From: Limnohabitans sp. JirII-31
GTDB lineage: Bacteria > Pseudomonadota > Gammaproteobacteria > Burkholderiales > Burkholderiaceae_C
Assembly (NCBI RefSeq): GCF_002778315.1
Contig: NZ_NESA01000007.1
Span: 124,001 to 188,000, forward strand
Length of the DNA stretch: 64,000 nt
Direction: 5' to 3'
The notes under the pieces were generated by a model. It had not been told where the DNA came from and made no database searches. It worked only from the letters and a program-made list of their open reading frames with translations. How positions within the stretch are numbered: the first letter of the stretch is position 1; every line of letters starts with the position of its first letter. Position numbers and translations under genes: made by a program. Shown piece by piece: positions 26,746-34,605 of the stretch.

Positions 26746-28904
26746 AATTTTTTCTCCAAACGAATTTGCACGCTGGTCCAACTGCGGTCACGCGTGCTGC
26801 TACTCTCGACGCCACTGTAACTGCGATCGGTCACGTAGTTGCGTGGGTCGAGGTTGCTCAGGGTCAAACGCCACGAGGTGGTGGCGTCAACCCGCCACAA
26901 GCCGTACAGGTCCATCACCCGCTTTTGCGACACAGTGATGAACTCCGGGTCACTCAAGTGCGTGGTGTATCCGGGGTTGTAATTGATGTTGCCGCCCACC
27001 GTCAGGGGCATGCTACGCAAACGGTAGTCACCACCGAGGTTGGCCGTCATGTCTGGTTGTTGGTCGAGTCGGTTGTTGGGGCCCACGACACTGAGCACGC
27101 GTGAGCGGTAAAAACTCACGTTGCTGCGCACGTCCACAGGCAAGGCCCCCTCGACCCATTGATCCAGCCGAAATTTGGCCTCCAGCTCCACGCCTTCGGT
27201 CACGGCTTGACTGAAGTTTTGTGGGGTGGAGACCCAACGATTGCCATACGTCGCGTCTTGCACGGTAACGTTGCGGATCAGGTTTTGAATGTTGCGGTGA
27301 AAGACTGAAGCACTGAGCACGCCGCCCTGGGGCAAATACCGCTCCAAGGCCACGTCAATGCCTGTGGCCAATTCAGGTTTGAGGTTGGGGTTGCCAATGC
27401 GGTCGGGATTGGTGGGGCCGTTGCTGCCCCCCAGAGCGTCGTCGCGCGAGCGCACGTAGCGCGCCAGCAGAGTTTGCATGTTCGGCGTTTTGAAGCTGCG
27501 CGTGAGGCTCATGCGCACTTGGTCGCGACTCTCTGGGTTGGGCTTCCACAACGCGTGCAAGAGCGGGGTGAAGACGCTGCTTCGGTTGACCACATCACCG
27601 CTGGTGGTGTTGCCCTCTGTCGTGAGTTGCTCATAGCGGGCACCTGCGTGGGCAGACCAGTGCGGGTTGAGTTGCCACTCGTCTTGGGTGTAGGCAGCAA
27701 AGCGCATTGATTGCGCTTGCAAGTCGGCATCACCGTCGGCATAGGTGGCAGTGGCGTTTTGGGTGCGGCGCACAGCCTCCACTTCAGCACCACTGACCCA
27801 CTGATGCCCGCCCCCCAACACGTGGGTGTATTTGCCGTTCAGGCTGGCAGAACGGTCTTTGGTGAGCGTGGCTTCTGACAGGGTGGAGGTGTAGACCGAA
27901 CCGGAGCCTGTGGGTGTTTGTGTGAAGTTGCTTCGGCTGTCCCAGCCCCCCACGTTGAATTTCCACTCCATATTGCTGTCGGCACTCAGTTTGCGGCGCC
28001 ATTGACCGTTCATACGCGCCAAACCAAAGTGGTTGTCGTTCAAGGTGCTGGCACTGTCGTAAATGCGCGCGGCATTGTTGGTGCTTTGGTCTAGCGCGAT
28101 GCTGCCAGGGGTGGTGCCATGAGACACCACCAGAAAAGGCATGAGGGTGAGGCTTTCTCCTGGGTCGCCTTTCCACTGCAAGCGCGCGGTGGTGTTGAGG
28201 CCTTCACGCACGTAGTGGCTGTCACTGACACGGTTGCGCTGCAAAGGGCCAGACACACGATCGAGTGAGGATTCGCTGTGATCAGGGGCTGCATAGCGGT
28301 TGACCGACAAGGTGTAGTTGCTGCTCCAGCGTTCGGTCTCTTGGTATTTGGTGATTGATCCGTTGGGCGAGGCATATCCGCCTTGCCATGAAGACCCGAC
28401 TTTGAGTTCCGCCGGCATGCCGCGGCGGCCCTCACGGGTGATGATGTTGATGGTGCCCGCAATGGCTTGTGCACCGGTTTCGGCAGTGGGTGCGCGGTAA
28501 ATTTCAACGCGTTCAATCATCTCGGGGGTCAAAGACTCCACCGAGAAACCTGGTGGCACGCGCTGGCCATCCAACAAGATTTGGGTGTACCCCGCACTCA
28601 ACCCTCGCATGCGAATGCCAGAACCGCGCCCAGGCACGCCGCCCAAGGTGATGCCGGGCATGCGTTTGAGGACTTCGCCTAAATTGGCATCGCCTTGGCG
28701 TTCAATCTCCTCGCGACCAATGACAATTTTGCTAGCCGTCGATTCGCGACGCTGCTGCGTGTCGTTGTCACGTCCACTGGTGATTTCGACACGACCCAAA
28801 TCTTGGACTGGCGCAGCAGGTTGTTGTTGTGCCTGCGCACAATCTACGCTCACTGCCAAAGGGAAAGACCACAGCAAGTGGCGCAAGAAATGGGGTGTTG
28901 TCAT
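26742..28904 (-). CDS. TonB-dependent outer-membrane receptor
   Basis: This 720-residue protein has a signal peptide ending near AQAQ (residue 26). The plug domain spans about 40-170 (VIGREEIERQGDANLGEVLKRMPG and INIITREGR), followed by a beta barrel that ends in an aromatic-poor strand (RLEKKL). Such receptors import siderophores, cobalamin or other large solutes using TonB energy. It is the first gene of a two-gene operon with an esterase. No FecIR-type regulators or siderophore genes are adjacent. The ligand cannot be predicted. Confidence 0.9.
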   Translation of the reverse strand: MTTPHFLRHLLWSFPLAVSVDCAQAQQQPAAPVQDLGRVEITSGRDNDTQQRRESTASKIVIGREEIERQGDANLGEVLKRMPGITLGGVPGRGSGIRMRGLSAGYTQILLDGQRVPPGFSVESLTPEMIERVEIYRAPTAETGAQAIAGTINIITREGRRGMPAELKVGSSWQGGYASPNGSITKYQETERWSSNYTLSVNRYAAPDHSESSLDRVSGPLQRNRVSDSHYVREGLNTTARLQWKGDPGESLTLMPFLVVSHGTTPGSIALDQSTNNAARIYDSASTLNDNHFGLARMNGQWRRKLSADSNMEWKFNVGGWDSRSNFTQTPTGSGSVYTSTLSEATLTKDRSASLNGKYTHVLGGGHQWVSGAEVEAVRRTQNATATYADGDADLQAQSMRFAAYTQDEWQLNPHWSAHAGARYEQLTTEGNTTSGDVVNRSSVFTPLLHALWKPNPESRDQVRMSLTRSFKTPNMQTLLARYVRSRDDALGGSNGPTNPDRIGNPNLKPELATGIDVALERYLPQGGVLSASVFHRNIQNLIRNVTVQDATYGNRWVSTPQNFSQAVTEGVELEAKFRLDQWVEGALPVDVRSNVSFYRSRVLSVVGPNNRLDQQPDMTANLGGDYRLRSMPLTVGGNINYNPGYTTHLSDPEFITVSQKRVMDLYGLWRVDATTSWRLTLSNLDPRNYVTDRSYSGVESSSTRDRSWTSVQIRLEKKL

Positions 28905-28934
28905 TTCAAAAAGTTTACCGGTTGGTGAAAGCCC

Positions 28935-28962
28935 TTGCCGTGTAAAGTCTGGGTTTTAATTT
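28935..28962 (+). promoter_or_regulatory. Candidate minC promoter
   Basis: TTGCCG (28935-28940) and TAATTT (28957-28962) are separated by 16 bp, in the 73-bp region divergent from the TonB receptor gene and 16 bp before the minC start. Confidence 0.35.
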
Positions 28963-28977
28963 TCGTTTGCCCGAACC

Positions 28978-29721
28978 ATGAGCCACGCTGCTGCGCCCCA
29001 CGCCTATGAGATCAAGAGCGCCTCGCTGCCTTTGGTTGCTTTTGTCCTCAAAACGCATGACCTGTCTGTGCTGGAAGCCGATTTGACACGTCGGCTTGGA
29101 GACACGCCCGATTTCTTTGACAACGACCCGGTGGTGATTGACCTCAGCAACCTGGAACAACCCGATAGCGCCTTGGACTTTGCCGCCATCTGCGTGCTGC
29201 TGCGCAAGCACCGCATGGTGCCTGTGGCAGTGCGTGGTGGGCAGCCACACCACATCGCCAACGCTCAAAGCGCCGGCTTGTTTGAAGCACGTGACTTGAG
29301 CTCACAAAAAGTAAGCTCCTCGCGCGTGGAGACTGTGATTCAAGAGGTGATTCGTGAGGTCGAGGTCGTGCGTGAGGTGCCCGCCGAGCACATGGGTGCG
29401 ATGGTGATCGACAAGCCCTTGCGGTCTGGCCAGCACGTGTATGCCAAGGGACGTGACTTGGTGGTGCTGGCCATGGTCAATCCAGGCGCAGAAATCATGG
29501 CCGATGGACATATCCATGTGTATGCGCCCCTGCGTGGCAAAGCGATTGCAGGTGCACGCGGCAACGAAGAGGCGCGCATCTTCACTTTGTCGCTCGAAGC
29601 TGAATTGATTTCTGTCGCAGGCACTTACCGCACCAGCGATACGCCACTGCCGCCTGAGGTGGCGGGTAAACCGGCGCAAATCTCTTTGCTGGGTGATAAG
29701 TTGGTGATGCAGCGGCTGTAA
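28978..29721 (+). CDS. minC: Septum site-determining protein MinC
   Basis: This 247-residue cell-division inhibitor blocks FtsZ polymerisation away from mid-cell. The N-terminal FtsZ-binding domain covers about residues 10-105. A variable linker rich in valine and glutamate follows. The C-terminal beta-helix (about 138-240) carries the MinD-binding GQHVYAKGRDLVV and GHIHVYAPLRGKAIAG stretches. It leads minC-minD-minE, with minD beginning 40 bp downstream. Confidence 0.95.
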   Translation: MSHAAAPHAYEIKSASLPLVAFVLKTHDLSVLEADLTRRLGDTPDFFDNDPVVIDLSNLEQPDSALDFAAICVLLRKHRMVPVAVRGGQPHHIANAQSAGLFEARDLSSQKVSSSRVETVIQEVIREVEVVREVPAEHMGAMVIDKPLRSGQHVYAKGRDLVVLAMVNPGAEIMADGHIHVYAPLRGKAIAGARGNEEARIFTLSLEAELISVAGTYRTSDTPLPPEVAGKPAQISLLGDKLVMQRL

Positions 29722-29761
29722 AATTGCCGATTGATTTTGAGAACAACCAAAGGCTTATTTC

Positions 29762-30577
29762 ATGGCAAAAATCGTTGTGGTGACATCTGGCAAGGGCGGC
29801 GTAGGCAAGACCACGACCAGCGCCAGTTTTTCCTCTGGCTTGGCGTTACGCGGTTTCAAGACAGTCGTGATTGACTTTGACGTCGGCCTGCGCAATCTGG
29901 ATCTGATCATGGGCTGTGAACGTCGCGTGGTGTACGACTTCATCAACGTGATCAACGGAGAAGCCACGCTGAACCAAGCCTTGATCAAGGACAAGCAGTG
30001 CGACAACTTGTACGTGCTGGCCGCTTCGCAAACACGCGACAAAGATGCGTTGACCAAAGAAGGGGTTGAACGCGTTCTGACCGAGCTCAAAGGGATGGGC
30101 TTTGACTACATCATTTGCGACTCACCTGCCGGCATTGAAGTGGGGGCCATGATGGCCATGCACTTTGCAGACGAGGCCTTGGTGGTGACCAACCCTGAGG
30201 TGTCTTCGGTGCGTGACTCAGACCGCATCTTGGGCATGCTCAGCAGCAAAACGCTGCGCGCCATTGAGGGTGACACACCCATCAAAGAACACTTGCTGAT
30301 CACACGCTACAACCCAAGCCGTGTGGAAGAAGGCCAGATGCTCTCTCTGGAAGACATCCAGGACATTTTGCGTATTCCTCTGATCGGCGTGATTCCTGAG
30401 TCAGAGACGGTTCTGACAGCCTCTAACCAAGGTTTGCCTGCCGTTCACTTGGTCAACACCGACGTGTCGGAAGCCTACAAAGACGTGATCAGTCGCTTCT
30501 TGGGCGAAGATCTGCCGATGCGTTTTACGGAACACGTCAAGCCCAGTTTCCTGAAACGCATTTTTGGTGGGAAATAA
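29762..30577 (+). CDS. minD: Septum site-determining ATPase MinD
   Basis: This 271-residue deviant-Walker ATPase has the P-loop KGGVGKTT at residues 11-18. The C-terminal amphipathic helix (FLKRIFGGK) attaches it to the membrane in the ATP state. It recruits MinC and oscillates under MinE control to place the division septum. A TAAAAT element just after the minC stop (about 29718-29723) might provide an extra promoter. Confidence 0.97.
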   Translation: MAKIVVVTSGKGGVGKTTTSASFSSGLALRGFKTVVIDFDVGLRNLDLIMGCERRVVYDFINVINGEATLNQALIKDKQCDNLYVLAASQTRDKDALTKEGVERVLTELKGMGFDYIICDSPAGIEVGAMMAMHFADEALVVTNPEVSSVRDSDRILGMLSSKTLRAIEGDTPIKEHLLITRYNPSRVEEGQMLSLEDIQDILRIPLIGVIPESETVLTASNQGLPAVHLVNTDVSEAYKDVISRFLGEDLPMRFTEHVKPSFLKRIFGGK

Positions 30578-30580
30578 GTC

Positions 30581-30835
30581 ATGTCCCTCCTGTCTTTTTT
30601 ACTCGGCGAAAAGAAAAAAACTGCCAACGTTGCCAAAGAACGTTTGCAGTTCATCCTGACCCACGAGCGCACAGACCGCAACACGCAGCCAGACTATTTG
30701 CCTGCCTTGCAACGCGACTTGGTTGCCGTTTTGTCAAAGTACGTCAAGATCAACCCCAGCGACATCAAAGTCAATGTGGAGCGTCATGACAATTTGGAAG
30801 TGTTGGAAGTCAAGATTGAGTTGCCTGACGCTTGA
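30581..30835 (+). CDS. minE: Cell division topological specificity factor MinE
   Basis: This 84-residue protein is of normal MinE length. The anti-MinCD segment ([15 protein letters not shown], residues 14-28) precedes the topological specificity domain. It stimulates MinD ATPase. It begins three bases after minD and is followed by a bidirectional terminator. Confidence 0.96.
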   Translation: MSLLSFLLGEKKKTANVAKERLQFILTHERTDRNTQPDYLPALQRDLVAVLSKYVKINPSDIKVNVERHDNLEVLEVKIELPDA

Positions 30836-30855
30836 CGCGACACAACTCACAACCT

Positions 30856-30892
30856 AAAAAAACAAAGCGTCCCTCGGGACGCTTTGTTTTTT
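30856..30892. terminator. Bidirectional terminator shared by minE and a small gene
   Basis: A long perfect inverted repeat (AACAAAGCGTCCC pairing with GGGACGCTTTGTT) is flanked by seven As on the left and six Ts on the right, so it can stop transcription from both sides. Confidence 0.95.
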
Positions 30893-30913
30893 GGTGTCGC
30901 ACGCAACAGCGGA

Positions 30914-31084
30914 TCAACCGCCCTTGCTTGAGCGTTTGCCCGGATTTTTCTTGCTGCGAGTGGCAACACCGCGCTCCAGACTGATGCGTTGGCCACGACC
31001 ACCGGTGCGTGGCGTGGTGCCAGGCAAGGGGGTAGGAGCAGGTGTGCGCTTGCGGTCGGCTTCGGTGACGATTTTGTTGCCCAT
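30914..31084 (-). CDS. Small basic uncharacterised protein (56 residues)
   Basis: I translated this by hand. It begins MGNKIVTEADRKRTP and ends GKRSSKGG. It is rich in lysine, arginine, threonine, proline and glycine, with no hydrophobic segment, and is probably disordered or nucleic-acid-binding. The ATG at 31084 has a GGAAAAT stretch upstream. It ends 22 bp before the shared terminator, which supports a real transcription unit. I cannot name a family. Function unknown. Confidence 0.65.
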   Translation of the reverse strand: MGNKIVTEADRKRTPAPTPLPGTTPRTGGRGQRISLERGVATRSKKNPGKRSSKGG

Positions 31085-31183
31085 TTAATTTTCCAGAGAA
31101 AGGTTTAAAACCCTATATTAGGCCACAGGTTGACCCTGATTTACACCGCCCTGCACGCATAATCTGTCTAAACAAAGGTCTCT

Positions 31184-31792
31184 ATGAACCCCAAAATCAG
31201 CGAACTGCTAGATCGTATCCGCGAGATCGAGCACCAGATTGAGGAAGAAACCAAACGGCGACGCGCCGAGTTGCAAGCCGATTTTGAAGACAAACGTGTG
31301 CGCTTCGAGCGAGAGGTCTTGGCGCAACACCGCCGCTTCAAAACAGGCTTGCTCAACTACATGATCACGGCCAACTGGCTGAGTGTATTGACAGCTCCGC
31401 TGATTTATTCCGTGTTGGGCCCTTTGTTGCTGCTGGATGTGTTCGTGACGGTGTACCAGCGCGTTTGCTTTCCCATTTATGGCATTCCATGCGTCAAACG
31501 CAGCGATTATTTTGTCTATGACCGCACCCACTTGGCGTATTTGAATGTGATCGAGAAAGTCAACTGCGCCTATTGCTCGTATGGCAATGGCCTGATGGCC
31601 TATGCACGCGAGATCGTGGCGCGCACCGAAATGTATTGGTGCCCCATCAAGCATGCGCGCAAAGTGCTGCAGGCACATCCCTATTACGCTGGTTTTGTGG
31701 ACTATGGTGATGCCCAAAGCTACCAACGCGAGCTAGAACGGCTGCGTGCTCAACTGAGTCAACTTGATCGAAACAAGGAAGAGAATTCTTGA
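31184..31792 (+). CDS. Uncharacterised coiled-coil membrane protein with cysteine motif
   Basis: This protein has 202 residues. The first 55 form a charged heptad-like helix (EIEHQIEEETKRRR). One or two hydrophobic helices follow (about residues 63-95). The C-terminal half has cysteines in NCAYCSYGNG (about residues 124-133) and YWCPIKHAR (about 151), a pattern suggesting metal or disulfide binding. It ends with a second charged helix. I do not know a characterised homologue. A short frame overlaps its stop codon. Confidence 0.75.
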   Translation: MNPKISELLDRIREIEHQIEEETKRRRAELQADFEDKRVRFEREVLAQHRRFKTGLLNYMITANWLSVLTAPLIYSVLGPLLLLDVFVTVYQRVCFPIYGIPCVKRSDYFVYDRTHLAYLNVIEKVNCAYCSYGNGLMAYAREIVARTEMYWCPIKHARKVLQAHPYYAGFVDYGDAQSYQRELERLRAQLSQLDRNKEENS

Positions 31793-31914
31793 GCGAAACG
31801 TTACCGAATTCTGAGTGGTTGGAAGCATTCACCTGGATGCTGTATCGATTGGCCACCTATGCGGTGATCAACTTGATCGACGATGCAGCCATGTTGTCAT
31901 TGATCTTTGTCTAA
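31789..31914 (+). CDS. Possible small coupled protein (41 residues)
   Basis: This candidate starts at TTG 31789, overlapping the upstream stop (TTGA), with AAGGAAGAG at ribosome-site distance. It begins MSETLPNSEWLEAF and holds one amphipathic or hydrophobic stretch (WMLYRLATYAVINL). The stop lies 16 bp before a terminator. Its short length and TTG start make it uncertain. An alternative is untranslated 3' sequence. Confidence 0.4.
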   Translation: MSETLPNSEWLEAFTWMLYRLATYAVINLIDDAAMLSLIFV

Positions 31915-31930
31915 GTGCTGAGCGCACATG

Positions 31931-31964
31931 AAAAAGGCCAGTTGCCGAAACAACTGGCCTTTTT
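31931..31964. terminator. Bidirectional terminator
   Basis: AAAAAGGCCAGTTG pairs with CAACTGGCCTTTTT around a six-base loop. It serves the plus-strand small genes and the convergent DEAD-box helicase gene. Confidence 0.93.
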
Positions 31965-31985
31965 AGAGCAAAGAATGCTCAGCGC

Positions 31986-33776
31986 TTAACGGTCAAAGCG
32001 TGGTTTGGGGCTGCGTTTTTTAGCATCAAAGCCACCACCACCGAAAGGCTTGCCTGCCGGACGGGCAGGCTTGTCAAACGGGGTGCGACCGGCTTCAAAA
32101 CCAGCCTGACGTGGGCCACGTGCAGGACGGTCATCAAAGCTGCGTGGGCCTGCGGGATGGGCAAAGCCTTGACCGCCACCGAAACCACCACGACCTTGGC
32201 TCTGACCTTCGCCAAAACCGCCACGAGGTGCGCCGCCTTGACGGGCCTCGAATGAATTACCGGCTTTGCGGTTGTCGAAACGGTCGTTGCCGCCGAAACC
32301 ACCCCCACCACCGAAGTTGCCACCACGGCGGCCGTCAAACTTGCCACCACCTTTGCGCGGTGCGAAGTCACGCCCGCGCTCGACGCGTTGGGTCGGCTCC
32401 ATGCCTGGGATCACTTCAGCTGTGAACGGCTGGCGTGTGTAGGCTTCGATATCAAAGATTTTGCGTTTGTCGCGGAACTCAGCCAACGTCACGGCCAAGC
32501 CATCACGACCGGCACGGCCTGTGCGGCCAATGCGGTGGGTGTAGTCTTCCGACTTCATGGGCAAGCCAAAGTTGAACACGTGGGTGATGGTGGGCACGTC
32601 AATGCCGCGAGCGGCCACGTCGGTGGCAACCAGGATTTGAACTTGACCTTGGCGCAGTGCCATCAAACGGCGATTGCGCAAACCTTGACTCAAAGCACCA
32701 TGCAATGCCACAGCGGAAAAACCGTCTTGTTGCAAGTCATTGGCCAAGCCATCGCACTCGATTTGGGTGCTGGCAAAAACAATGGCTTGGTCAATCGTGG
32801 TGTCGCGCAAGAGGTGATCCAACAGGCGACGCTTGTGCGCTGCGTTGTCGGCCCAATGCAAGATTTGGCGAATGTTGTTGTGCTTTTCTTGAGGTGAGTC
32901 GATTTGCACACGTTGGGGTTCACGCATCACACGTGTTGCCAATTGCTGAATGCGCGGCGCAAAAGTGGCGCTGAACATCATGGTCTGGCGACGTTGGATG
33001 GTGAGTTGGTTGATTTCAGCCAAGTCATCCGAGAAGCCCAAATCCAACATGCGGTCAGCCTCGTCGACCACCAAGAATTGAACTTGATCCAGCTTGATTT
33101 GCATCGAGCGCTGCAAGTCAAGTAAACGACCTGGGGTAGCCACCACCAAATTGGCGTTTTGCAGCTTGGCGATTTGCAGTTGGTAAGGCATGCCACCCAC
33201 CACGTTGGCCACGCGCAAACCACGGCAGTGGGTGACCAAGCCGATGGCATCATGCGCCACTTGCTGAGCCAACTCACGGGTTGGGCAAACGATCAAAGCG
33301 CCAGGCGTTGGCGCCTTGAAGTTGCGTGGATTGGTCGGATCTTTACGGCGTGCACGCTTAGGCGCAGGCTCGCCTTTGGCAGCGGCTTCGGCCACCACGG
33401 CTTCCCATTCAGCCGTTTCTTGGGCGTCTTGGGCGTGCATCTGAGCAATCAAGGTATTGAGCACAGGCAACAAGAAAGCGGCTGTCTTACCGCTACCGGT
33501 CTGGCTAGACACCATCAGGTCGTTGAACTTACCGGCTGCGCCATCGTTCATGGCCAATGGAATGGTTTTGGATTGCACGGTGGTGGGCTGGGTATAACCC
33601 AGATCAGCCACTGCAGCGATCAACTCAGGGGCCAAACCTAAAAGTTGGAAACCATTAGGCGCAGCAGGCGCCATAGGCTCGTCAATCACCTCAGTCTCAG
33701 GCGCAAGCGCCAAGTCATCAGCAACAATAGAAAGATCAGCTGGCACAGCAGTGCCCAGCTCAAAAGAGTCGGTCAT
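31986..33776 (-). CDS. DEAD-box RNA helicase, RhlE-like with RGG tail
   Basis: This helicase of about 596 residues has motif I SSQTGSGKT, DEAD (VDEADRMLD), SAT (FSATF) and motif VI HRIGRTGRAGR. An insertion of some 45 residues rich in alanine, glutamate and lysine follows motif I, before PTRELAQQ. The last 140 residues are a low-complexity RGG/GGFGG tail ending in KKRSPKPRFDR, which would bind RNA and could drive condensation. RhlE-type proteins act in ribosome assembly and mRNA decay. The start is ATG 33776; the upstream extension is short. It has an unusually structured 5' leader. Confidence 0.92.
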   Translation of the reverse strand: MTDSFELGTAVPADLSIVADDLALAPETEVIDEPMAPAAPNGFQLLGLAPELIAAVADLGYTQPTTVQSKTIPLAMNDGAAGKFNDLMVSSQTGSGKTAAFLLPVLNTLIAQMHAQDAQETAEWEAVVAEAAAKGEPAPKRARRKDPTNPRNFKAPTPGALIVCPTRELAQQVAHDAIGLVTHCRGLRVANVVGGMPYQLQIAKLQNANLVVATPGRLLDLQRSMQIKLDQVQFLVVDEADRMLDLGFSDDLAEINQLTIQRRQTMMFSATFAPRIQQLATRVMREPQRVQIDSPQEKHNNIRQILHWADNAAHKRRLLDHLLRDTTIDQAIVFASTQIECDGLANDLQQDGFSAVALHGALSQGLRNRRLMALRQGQVQILVATDVAARGIDVPTITHVFNFGLPMKSEDYTHRIGRTGRAGRDGLAVTLAEFRDKRKIFDIEAYTRQPFTAEVIPGMEPTQRVERGRDFAPRKGGGKFDGRRGGNFGGGGGFGGNDRFDNRKAGNSFEARQGGAPRGGFGEGQSQGRGGFGGGQGFAHPAGPRSFDDRPARGPRQAGFEAGRTPFDKPARPAGKPFGGGGFDAKKRSPKPRFDR

Positions 33777-33789
33777 TTTCACGTCCGCT

Positions 33790-33934
33790 CGCATTGATGC
33801 GGCGGCTCCGTCGATGGTTGAACAACATCAACCATCAAACGAAGTTCTACGCCGTGCTCGGCGCGGGCGGCTCACTGTGTGAGCCCTTGTGTGTGAGGTA
33901 GATGTGCGATGAAAGCGAACACGTGTTTCGTGTT
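33790..33934 (-). promoter_or_regulatory. Hairpin-rich leader of the DEAD-box helicase gene
   Basis: Five inverted repeats lie between the orn stop and the helicase start: CGCAT/ATGCG (33790-33801), GATGGTTGA/TCAACCATC (33813-33836, 9-bp stem, 6-base loop), CGCCG/CGGCG (33850-33863), GGCTCAC/GTGAGCC (33869-33885) and AACACG/CGTGTT (33918-33934). No T run follows any of them on the minus strand. Long structured leaders are known for several DEAD-box genes regulated by cold or by the helicase itself. That role here is inference. Confidence 0.45.
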
Positions 33935-33972
33935 GCAATCTGTATTGTCGCACAAATTCGGGAAAACCCGAG

Positions 33973-34554
33973 TTAAAGTTTCAAGAAGTGTTCGCGGTAG
34001 TGCACCAGCTCATCGATGGACTCGTGCACATCAGCCAAAGCGGTGTGCTTTTGTGCTTTTTTAAATGCATTGAACACCTCAGGCTTCCAACGACGAGACA
34101 GCTCTTTCAAGGTACTCACATCTAAATTACGGTAGTGAAACCAGGCTTCCAATTTGGGCATGTACTTGTTCAAGAAGCGACGGTCTTGACCAATGGTGTT
34201 ACCACACATGGGCGAAACACCTTTAGACACATAGGGCTTCAGAAAGGCAATGAGTTGCTCCTGTGCCTGCTCTTCCGTCAAGGTCGAGGCTTTGACTTTG
34301 TCGATCAAACCACTCTTTTTGTGTGTGCCTTTGTTCCAAGCGTCCATCTTGCCCAACAGCTCATCACTTTGGTGGATCACCAGCACTGGCCCCTCGACAC
34401 GGGGAGTGAGGTCGGGACCAGTCACGATGATGGCTATTTCCAGCAATCGCTCACGATCAGGATCGAGTCCACTCATTTCACAATCAAGCCAGACCAAATT
34501 CAGATCAGATTTCGCCAAGCTTGGCACAGGGGTGGGGGAAGACACTTCAGACAT
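33973..34554 (-). CDS. orn: Oligoribonuclease
   Basis: This 193-residue DEDDh 3'-5' exoribonuclease has [11 protein letters not shown] (first acidic motif, about residue 22), [12 protein letters not shown] and [14 protein letters not shown]. It degrades two- to five-nucleotide RNAs and pGpG from cyclic-di-GMP turnover. It is divergent from the M48 protease gene. Confidence 0.96.
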   Translation of the reverse strand: MSEVSSPTPVPSLAKSDLNLVWLDCEMSGLDPDRERLLEIAIIVTGPDLTPRVEGPVLVIHQSDELLGKMDAWNKGTHKKSGLIDKVKASTLTEEQAQEQLIAFLKPYVSKGVSPMCGNTIGQDRRFLNKYMPKLEAWFHYRNLDVSTLKELSRRWKPEVFNAFKKAQKHTALADVHESIDELVHYREHFLKL

Positions 34555-34605
34555 GGGGAGAGATTGTCACCCATCGCCACGACACGTTCATCTAAACTCC
34601 CCCAC

